The notes beneath the pieces were generated by a model. The model saw only the letters and a list, made by a program, of their open reading frames with translations. It was not told the origin of the DNA and searched no databases. Shown one piece after another: positions 57,088-64,000 of a stretch of 64,000 bases of DNA. The stretch is from Cristatella mucedo (taxonomy: Eukaryota; Bryozoa; Phylactolaemata; Cristatellidae). Location: assembly GCA_009760855.2 (NCBI GenBank), contig WPIO01000036.1, positions 297,001 to 361,000 of the forward strand, read 5' to 3'. Both the position numbers and the translations under genes were made by a program. The stretch's first letter is position 1. Each line of letters opens with the position of its first letter.

Positions 57088-57700
57088 TCAGACAAGTACG
57101 ATTTAAACCACGCCTCTGTGCCTAGTCTGCCAGATCGATCGTTTCTCTCAATCGTTGAAGTAGGACATCGCGGGCATAATGGTGCTGAAAGCAGCTGCAA
57201 AGATCTAGCAGATCTAGTGCAGTGACATTCCCGTAATCGTTGCCGCATAGGATGTCATTGTTAATACGGAGGAGAGCGGTTTCAGCGGAGTGCTGTCTCT
57301 TGAACCCCGATCTAGATGCTTCTGTCATTTCATTCTTTTCAATAGGTGCTACCAGCTTCTTGGCGACAATTGTTTCGAGAATCTTTGACAAGAAAGGAAG
57401 AAGGGAAACTGGGTGATAGGTATTAAGGACCTCTGTATCAAGATATTTAAAGTATCGGTGTAACGATTGCCGATTTAAAGGACTTTAGTACGACCCCCTT
57501 TTCCAAAGAGGCATTACAAATCTTTGTTATGAAAAGGTTAAGCCAGTGAATACCACAGATATGACGGTATAGGGTCTACAGGAGATGGGTTTTTTACTAG
57601 ACCATATTAAGGTAGCCACATGCAGAAACCTCGGAAAACATGTTAAGGAAGGTCACAGGTTTTGATTCTGCAATTTCTTTACTCGGAGGAGGCTTTATTA

Positions 57701-58329
57701 AGGCATGAATGTGAACAAATTGTTTCAGTAGAGAAAGCTTGGAGTGAAATATTTCAAAGCCATTGAGGTAGCAACTGAATTGGTAAAGTCATGCAATATA
57801 ACTTTAAAGCTCCAAGCGCAACTGAATGAGAAACGTTTAAAGTGGAATTTTGTATACTACCGACTTTTAGATCATAAAATATCCGACCGGTATTCACTTC
57901 AATTCCGTACCTGCTAATAATCATAAGCACTGTTATACTATTCTGTTACATAGTTTTTCACTGAATAGTGGGTGTTTTTTGCTAAAGACTTATGCATCGC
58001 AAGTATAGGAAATGAATTATTAAATTTCCTATGAAATATTCCCATAATGGTCTTAGCTGATTTTCGCAGCCATTCTGTCGACTCAGCTGATGCCTTACGT
58101 TGCACATTTCGTGCACTGGCTGATTCATGTTCTCTTGAGGCTCGTGCGTGTGCATTAGCCAATCCATAAAAAAGCTCACTAAATTAATACAATTTTCTCC
58201 GGCGAAAGGACGCTATCGTCTCCTGCTGTTCAAGAAATACGATCAACTACGGAGCTCATTCTGTCGGCAGGTATGCCTCCTGCGCATCCATCCATCGTCT
58301 GTGCATCAGCAAAACTGAACTGGAAACCA
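57701..58329. other. Unassigned; possibly the eroded 5' continuation of L2-B
   Basis: A minus-strand frame at 58162-57938 (RNVQRKASAESTEWLRKSAK) faintly resembles the basic linker before L2 RT. I do not assign it. Confidence 0.3.
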
Positions 58330-58600
58330 TTGAAATGTATGCAAATTTATCCAAATGAAGATATCTTTCCCACCCCAGCTCTCGATCCTCCTTCCGTTCT
58401 GTCATTACTGGTGGAGTGCTACAAGGCGACGCTAGCCAACGTGCTTGTTGAGTTTACACCTCTGACTAAACACGCTGTACGCCCTCACCCAGATAGCCTA
58501 CGGCTTACGGCAGACATTGAACTAGATAGGCCTACTTCACCTACTTCACTAACTGAACATCGACAGACATAGGGAGATTGCTTTAGATCAAATCCAACTT
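58330..58600 (+). mobile_element. L2-type linker remnant
   Basis: The plus strand has VECYKATLANVLVEFTPLTK, HAVRPHPDSLRLTADIELDR. This aligns with the 41.0-kb minus-strand block LTKHTVRPHPDDQRFTKDI and with the linker between endonuclease and RT of L2 elements. No further domain follows in frame. Confidence 0.6.
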
Positions 58601-58892
58601 AATCACCGCGAAAGCGAAGTAGATCATCTGTCATGGCCGCGTCGCATCGAAGATGGATACCCGATTATGCTGATCTCGCCAGTCTACCGTTTCTTTAATC
58701 GCCCCTAGATTATCACCTTTCCAGCGATCTTTGTGGAGCTCTGTAAATAGCTTCTAAAGCTTCTTTATCTGTACGATAGATGTTATCGCGTAGTTCATTC
58801 CCAAGTACTCCCCAATCCCCACTGGACTCTTCTCCCCTGACTGCTTCTAGCACCTCCATGTCTGCTCTCAAGCCTGCCAATAGTGACACAAT
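58601..58892. other. Unassigned
   Basis: Nothing recognised. Confidence 0.35.
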
Positions 58893-59640
58893 ATGTAATT
58901 CATTTGATAAAGCTCCCTCAGATAACTCAATCTCTTTCTAGGCGCTTTAAATTTGCTGCAAAGGAAACATAATTAAATAAAATTCATTTGTACAGCGCCC
59001 TAAGCCCACTTAATCTTTACGGCTTGAGCCCATGACCTCAGCCAGACCTTGGTCAGAGCGAGCACTTTAACCGCTGGACCAATTCAGCTCGGCAACAAGA
59101 TCGAATGGTGAGTGGTATCATGCTTGATAAACAACGTGAATACAATAGTTAGAGTGACATGTATAGGGTCAGCATGCGAGTGTGATTAGTAGAGCATGTA
59201 ACAGTGTCAGCACGCATAAGCACATAAAGGACGAATCGCAGGGATCCACTAAATGCTGTCGTAAATATACGCGTTCTTAATTTATTTTTTAATGTGGTAA
59301 AGTCAAGGGATGTCACGACGGATGTCGAGAGTGAGTTCCAGATTTCGGGAGTATAAAAACTAACGGCACGGTCTCCAAAGAATTTGAGGTGTGTACAAGT
59401 TTTAGGTAAACCGCTAGATTGCGAAAAGCGGGTGGGGTGAGACTTAGCCTGGTGGGGCTGTAAATCTGAAAGGTAGGGTGGAGCCAAAGAATGAAGGAAC
59501 CTAAAAGTGAGCGATGAAACATTGAAGTCATTCCGTGGCTTGACTAGAAATGGTGTGACGTGGTAAATGAGTTTTGCACCAGCTGTAAGAGCCTGATTGC
59601 ACATGCCGGTAGACCAGCAAGCAGTGAGTTCCTCATCTAG
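58893..59640 (-). mobile_element. L2-A, older, split by SINE-2
   Basis: Tail and hairpin at 58893-58970, UTR from about 59098, coding from about 59250 rightwards on the minus strand: LKFFGDRAVSFYTPEIWNSL at about 59385-59330, LTFRFLHSLAPPYLSDLQPH at about 59520-59460. The 5' end stops near 59635. Confidence 0.8.
58975..59097 (-). mobile_element. SINE-2 inserted in L2-A
   Basis: Minus-strand head GAATTGGTCCAGCGGTTAAAG, B-box region GTCATGGGCTCAAGCC and a shortened L2-type tail (GTAAAGATTAAGTGGGCTTA, GGGCGC). AACA is shared by both junctions. The L2-A reading GGAAACA/AGATCGAATGG is continuous. Confidence 0.75.
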
Positions 59641-59971
59641 CGATTCGCCTCCTAGTCGAATAAGAATAGTAGCCGTCTAGACCCAATTTCAACTGGCTTA
59701 ATTCATGCGATGCCTAGATCAGCAGCAGCCGTATTCATACATAAAATTAAAAATATGTCCTTAGCACCAGGTCTCGTCCTTTCAAAAGGCTGTTACTAGG
59801 GCCACTTTTTTTTTATTTATTTTTTTTAGATGACAACCCTAGACCTGGAGAGCTTGAGCAAATTACTTCAAGTACTCTCTAATAAATCTTCCTATCAAAG
59901 ACACTCAAACGATTTGCGGAAGACCAGCTGAACTTCTTGGATCAAAACTTTAAACCTAGTAGTAAATTGGT
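59641..59971. other. Unassigned
   Basis: Contains a T-rich run at about 59809-59828. Nothing else recognised. Confidence 0.35.
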
Positions 59972-60140
59972 GAGCCGTGATGGCACATTGGGTAAGGCGG
60001 TTGCTTTCACGACCTCGTTACCGAGGTCGTGGGTTCGATTCCTGCGGTGGGCGATTCTTTATCGCCACTGCAAGCGGTGGTGATAGCCGTAAAGGCTCTT
60101 CTGTCGCTATGCAAAAAGAGGTTGTTTAAAGTTAAGTTAA
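59972..60140 (+). mobile_element. SINE-1, best-preserved copy
   Basis: Head GCCGTGATGGCACATTGGGTAAGG (A box shown without its last base in the family: TGGCACATTGGGTAAGG) and GGTTCGATTCC (B box). A self-complementary arm GACCTCGTTACCGAGGTC lies between. The body has GCCACTGCAAGCGGTGGTGA, TAGCCGTAAAGGCTCTTCTG and the end AAAAAGAGGTTGTTTAAAG, followed by GTTAA repeats. Confidence 0.9.
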
Positions 60141-60389
60141 GTTTTAGAGCGAATCACTCCAACGGGTCAGCCTTGCTGTGGTTGCATGACGACCGTCTCA
60201 TAAATTTAGGCTTAGTCTTAGTTGGGTATCACTGGCAGTGTGCAGCAACGGTTTAATCATATATCAGCGACAATCTTCATAAGCTTTATGTCAACGGGAA
60301 ATACTCACTCCAACAGCCGCTAAATCCCAGGGTACTCCAGGAATGTTTGTTTAGTCTAATTCTGTTCACAATTTCTTAATACACCTCTT
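60141..60389. other. Unassigned
   Basis: Nothing recognised. Confidence 0.3.
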
Positions 60390-61300
60390 CTCGATGACAT
60401 GCCCGATCATAACACAAGGATTCCATGTCTATGCCGACGACATTCGGTTGTACCTATGGTTTGATCTCCCAGCCTTCTAGCACGTTAAATTCGATCTGCT
60501 GCATTTTTACATGCATTGCGGGCACACGCACTTGGACCGAAACAAAAATTCTCAAACTTAATGACAATAATTGGTTATAAGCAGATCAGGTGTGACTCAG
60601 AAATGAATATGCTTAAATCTGAAAGTCTACTCTGCCAGAATATGTCTTCTAGCATCTGTACGAAATGTCTAGGTGTCTTTTTATGCAATGACCTTAATTT
60701 AGAAGAGTGCATCAGTTGCACAGTAACTTTCTCATACTTTAAACTGCATACCATTGCATAAATCCTGACCGGCTCAGGCAGGTAACCGCATCTACGTTGA
60801 TCCGTGCAAGTTTAAAATCTAGTCTTGACTTCTGTAACTCACTTTTTGAACGGTGTTCAGGCAAATGCAATAAGGCACGTCAGCTAGTGTGAAACTCAGT
60901 CGCCAGGCTTGTCTGCAGTAAGTATCAAAGTTGCCACATTATACCACCTCTCGACGGCATATGTTAGCTCATAATCAAGCAGTGTATCAACTTTAAGGTC
61001 TTTTCACTCACTGTTAGGTCTGTTATTTCTCTTGCTCCAGCCTACCTATCAGACCTACTCCCCAATTCGGCAAGGTATCGTACGGTCCGCTCTTCTGACT
61101 GGAGTAATTAAGCTGTACTTTCAAATAACCTAAAAACCATATCGTACATCGTGCCTCTAGTTCTTATGATCCCAAAGCGTGGAACTCACTCCCGACTGAC
61201 TTTACGACCTCCCTGACTAGACGACCATCAAAATTCCTGCCTATCTTTCCGAAAAAAAGAGGCATCAAAAAGCATTCGAGGGTCACTCTGATCTGCTAGT
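60390..61300 (+). mobile_element. L2-A, old copy with intact YADD codons
   Basis: CTATGCCGACGACATTCGG at about 60432 encodes YADDIRLYL, the only L2-A copy here retaining both catalytic aspartates. MNMLKSESLLCQNMSS, LGVFLCNDLNLEE, a SLDFCNS-type site at about 60830 and CAGCCTACCTATCAGACC at about 61040 follow. The KAWNSLP codons at about 61175 are recognisable. Stops and deletions throughout. The hairpin tail is lost. Confidence 0.75.
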
Positions 61301-61334
61301 TTCGTAAGTGCAATCAACAAGCTGCACTCCTTTA

Positions 61335-62356
61335 AAGCAATAAGAATCATAATGCAATTAATAAAGCGCCCGCAGAACTCAAAATCTTTCAATGTGCTTT
61401 AAATTTGATGCAAAGGAAACATGATCGAATGGTTAGTGGTATCATGCTTCATAAACAACATGACTTAGATGGTTAGGGGTGACATGAACAGGGTCAGCAT
61501 GCAAGTGTGGTTAGTGGTAGCATGCAACAGTGTCAGCACGTGTAAACACATAAAGGACAAATAATAATAATAACAAAAATAACAATGTACTTGATAACGC
61601 GCCCTCAGAGAACTTAATCTCTCTCTAGGCACTTTACATTTGCTGCAAAGGGAAATGCAATTAAACGGTGAGTAAAATCATGCTTGATAAACAAACAAAA
61701 TGAACAACATGGTTAGGGGTGACATGCACAGGGTCAGCATGCAAATGTGGTTAGTGGCAGCATGCACAGTGTCAGCACGCATAAGCACATCAAGGACGAA
61801 TCACAGGGACCCACTAAATGCTGTCCTAAATAGGTGTGTTTTTAAGTTTCCTTTAAATGTGGTCAGGTCAGGGGATGTTCTGACGCAGGTCGGGAGGGAG
61901 TTCCAGGCTTTGGGAGCATACGAACTAAATGCACGGTCTCCAAAGGATATGAGGTTGGTCCAGGGTATTTGTAGACTGTTGGATTCCAAAAAGCGGGTGG
62001 CACGATGCTTGGCCTGATGGGGGAGTATATCTGAGAGATAGGCTGGAGCAAAAGAATGAAGTGACCTAAAAGTGAGCAACAAAACCTTGAAGTCAATCTG
62101 TTGCTTGACTGGTAGCCAGGATCACAAGGACCCAATATATGCTTCCAGAAATAGGTGCGTTTAAAATTTTTTTTTAAATGTGATAAAGTCAGGGATGTTG
62201 TAACGGAAATTAAAAGTGAGTTCCAGGCTTTGGGAGCATACGAACTAAATGCACGGTCTCCAAAGGATTTGAGGTTTGTACGAGGTATAAGCAAACAGTT
62301 AGATTATATGAAAAGCGGGTGGTACGACACAGCCTGGTGGGGGAGTAGATCTGGGT
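61335..62356 (-). mobile_element. L2-A (outer copy) interrupted by another L2-A
   Basis: The 3' tail and UTR lie at 61335-61562 and the coding end at 62118-62356 (SYAPKAWNSLLISVTTSLT, TLSHLKKNFKRTYF). The sequence ACATAAAGGACAAAT/GATCACAAGGACCC is continuous if the inner copy is ignored. Confidence 0.85.
61563..62117 (-). mobile_element. L2-A (inner copy), young, nested in L2-A
   Basis: Full 3' tail (AATAATAATAACAAAAATAA), hairpin with CTCTCTCTAGGCAC, UTR, and an open C-terminal frame of 93 codons (62082-61801) reading LTFRSLHSFAPAYLSDILPH, ESNSLQIPWTNLISFGDRAF. It is truncated at the codons for LPVKQ. Confidence 0.88.
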
Positions 62357-62957
62357 GTAGATATTTACCCTAGATGAGATAAGCTTAGTATAGCACTTGG
62401 TGGACCTATTTTTTTCCTGAACAGTTCGTCAAGGTATTTCCGGTTGGGGAGTACGGATTTCACTCAATATGCACATCTGACATTGCATTACGGATCTGAA
62501 ATATCTTTTACGAGGTTTGACTTTCTGCTTCGGTATTGGAAGGCTGATTACTCTGCTGAGAAAAGGGGACGCGGCTCTCGGGGCAGTCAAGCGCCACACG
62601 GTACAAGCGCTACCCGATACAAGCACTACACGATACGAGCACTACACGATACAAGCACTATACGATAGATGAAGGAATTAGTACATGATACATGATAAGA
62701 AGGTCTGGTTCAATATTCAAAAGTTCAGTCGGGTGAGCGCCTTCATCGCTGGACTAAACCAGTTAGTATCGTGTATGTCTGACCCCCACTTTATTCTGGT
62801 AGCGGAATTGCACGTGATGTCTGTGTGCAAACCTTAAGTGTCCCCCCGTGCCAAAAAGCGAAACGCTGGAATTAACAAAAACGGTCACTGCGTTGACACT
62901 TAAGCCATTGTCGACGTATAGCTAGCTAGTTTCTACTTCTTGTAGTCATATGTAGTT
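62357..62957. other. Unassigned, with a 16-bp minisatellite
   Basis: At 62593-62668 the unit CGATACAAGCACTACA repeats about four and a half times with variants. Elsewhere no gene or family is seen. Confidence 0.5.
62593..62668. repeat. 16-bp minisatellite
   Basis: CGATACAAGCACTACA, CGATACGAGCACTACA and a first, more diverged unit. Without unique spacers it is not a CRISPR. Confidence 0.9.
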
Positions 62958-63144
62958 ATAAAAACAAACCGATTCTTTTCACGGTTTATACTGTCCCTCT
63001 TGCTGATGTGATTGCCAAGCACAATCCAGGCATTCACTTCTATGCGCATGACACTCAGTTGTACCTTTGCTTTGATCCCTCCCAGCCTTCGAGCACCTTA
63101 AATTCTCTCAACTCACTTGCTGCATGCATTGATGACATCCGCAT

Positions 63145-63738
63145 ATGGATGGCAGCAAATTTTCTAAAACTGAACATGATAAAACAAACTTCCTAGCTAT
63201 TGGCAAACCCAGTGTGATTCAGAAATTGGAAAGGCTGAGGCTCAAAATTGGCTCTGCCAGCAGATCTCCTGTTGAATCAGCTCGAAATCTAGGTGTCATG
63301 TTCCAAAGTGACCTCTCGTTAGACGGCCATATCAGTTCCACAGTCAAATATGCCTATTTTCAGCTTCATACTGAACTGCTGCATCAGTTTCAGCCTGTTC
63401 GCGCCCTCAGGTCCTGTGTGGACAATAAATTAGATGTCCCATTCCTCCGCTTAAAGACAGTTGGCGACAGAAGCTTTAGCTCTGCAGGTCCGAGACTGTG
63501 GAACTCGCTTCCACAATTCTTACGCAACGACATCTACTCTCCAACTGCCGACTATGGCACATTTTTTTCAGCGGTCCTGAACTGCTACTTCTATGCTACT
63601 CACTACCTCAACTGCTCTCCTAACTCTGCTATGCTTCCCACTTTCTCTTTGTTGCGTGAGACGAAGTCTGTTGGCTACCGAATGCGTACCGAAAGCCGCT
63701 TAGGCTGTGAGTGCGCTATACAAAACTCTCCTGCGTAA
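63145..63738 (+). pseudogene. Chimeric L2-A/L2-B open frame, 197 codons
   Basis: Residues 1 to 75 are L2-A (KPSVIQKLERLRLKIGSASR, LGVMFQSDLSLDGHIS). From residue 76 the frame passes without a break into L2-B (ELLHQFQPVRALRSCVDNKL, TVGDRSFSSAGPRLWNSLPQ). The junction at 63370/63371 is the insertion point. It contains no catalytic box; the frame continuity is likely chance. Confidence 0.85.
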
Positions 63739-63801
63739 CACCCACATGGTCTTTATGACTTTGTGGAGTTACTGACGGAGATACATCACATCATCACATC
63801 A
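63371..63801 (+). mobile_element. L2-B, 5'-truncated, inserted in L2-A
   Basis: Contains the last 120 or so L2-B residues (stop at 63736-63738), the 3' UTR (CACCCACATGGTC, GACGGAGATACATCACATC) and a CATCACA tail. CATA is repeated at 63367-63370 and 63802-63805. It is among the least mutated L2-B copies. Confidence 0.88.
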
Positions 63802-64000
63802 CATAACATTGCTAAAATGTGGGCTTGTTTAGATAAGGATACCACGTCCAAGTTGGTCCATGCATTCGTGACATCCCGTCTCGACTTCTGCAACTCACTG
63901 CTCGCTGGCCTACCGGCATGTGCGATCAGGAGATTGCAGCTGGTGCAAAACTCTGCAGCTAGGCTTGTCTGTCGTGAGCGTCGCAGTTGCCACATTACTC

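Larger units (their letters stand above)
55784..57700 (-). mobile_element. L2-B, RT to 3' end, split by an L2-A tail
   Basis: Reading from 57700: an FSEVSACGYLNMV-type block, YHPVSLLPFLSKILETIVAK at about 57420-57365, SGFKRQHSAETALLRINNDI at about 57310-57255, and VLLQRLRETIDLAD at about 57160. The YADD region reads YADATQLYLSF at about 56945-56915. Then LADIRSWMLESFLKLNDNK, SRLDYCNSLLAGLP-type (ILFRLDYCNSLLAGLP) at about 56545, and the 3' UTR ending CAGTCTGTAACTCCC. The second catalytic aspartate is changed to Ala. An L2-A tail interrupts at about 55984-56094. Confidence 0.88.
62958..64000 (+). mobile_element. L2-A, interrupted by L2-B, runs off the window
   Basis: LADVIAKHNPGIHFYAHDTQ at about 63000-63057, DDIRIWMAANFLKL at about 63130-63172, a one-base deletion at about 63173, then SARNLGVMFQSDLSLDGHIS. 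After the L2-B insert it resumes at 63806 with NIAKMWACLDKDTTSKLVHA and SRLDFCNSLLAGLPACAIRR, to the window edge in CRERRSCHIT. It is nearly identical to the copy at 39.4-40.0 kb, including the YAHD substitution. Confidence 0.92.

Overview
This window looks like non-coding, repeat-dominated DNA from an animal nuclear genome. The evidence is many truncated CR1/L2-type non-LTR retrotransposon copies, at least two tRNA-derived SINE families with polymerase III A/B boxes, very long dinucleotide microsatellites, and no prokaryotic gene organisation. I could not support any intact host protein gene, tRNA, rRNA or CRISPR array. The species cannot be named from the sequence; a marine invertebrate or early-branching chordate is only a guess. 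Element names used here (L2-A, L2-B, L2-C, SINE-1, SINE-2) are local labels for families I recognised by comparing copies within the window.

Families. L2-A has an RT C-terminal region with recurrent blocks such as FVTSRLDFCNSLLAGLP, LADLHWLPVKQRIDF and PKAWNSLPTCV. Its 3' UTR ends in a short hairpin (AAAGCGCC...GGGCGCTTT) followed by (ATT)n. Several copies are nearly identical, so it moved recently. L2-B is a distinct family (LLERLRTTIGLADEALAWF, SRLDYCNSLLAGLP, TVGDRSFSSAGPRLWNSLP) with a different 3' end (GACGGAGATA plus CATCA-like tail). L2-C is a more degraded relative. SINE-1 has a tRNA-like head and a GTTTAA-rich end. SINE-2 has a tRNA-like head fused to an L2-type 3' hairpin.

Layout. 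0-3.2 kb: L2 tail, SINE-1, L2-B with a SINE-1 inside. 3.5-4.65 kb: a GA tract of about 1.1 kb. 4.65-8.1 kb: old L2-like remnant and unassigned DNA. 8.1-10.6 kb: L2-B split by two L2-A insertions. 11.7-15.2 kb: microsatellites, a hAT-like MITE, L2-A and SINE-1. 16.4-24.9 kb: an L2-A fused in frame to upstream sequence behind a TATA box, an L2-B split by SINE-2 and by a palindrome-bearing insert, and several L2-A copies. 25-31.5 kb and 35.4-38.6 kb: GC-rich DNA with many perfect palindromes and no recognisable gene. 32.3-35.3 kb: L2-B remnants carrying two SINEs, then L2-A. 39-46.6 kb: the longest L2-A, an L2 endonuclease remnant, L2-B and an old L2. 46.9-55.7 kb: SINEs, L2-A, L2-C/endonuclease remnants. 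55.8-64 kb: L2-B, then L2-A copies nested in each other and one L2-A split by L2-B, running off the right edge.

How it works together. Many copies sit inside older copies, several with recognisable short target-site duplications, so the order of insertion can be read. SINE-2 appears to depend on L2 machinery through the shared 3' hairpin. The least explained signal is a set of perfect short-loop or loopless palindromes, mostly in the GC-rich blocks.
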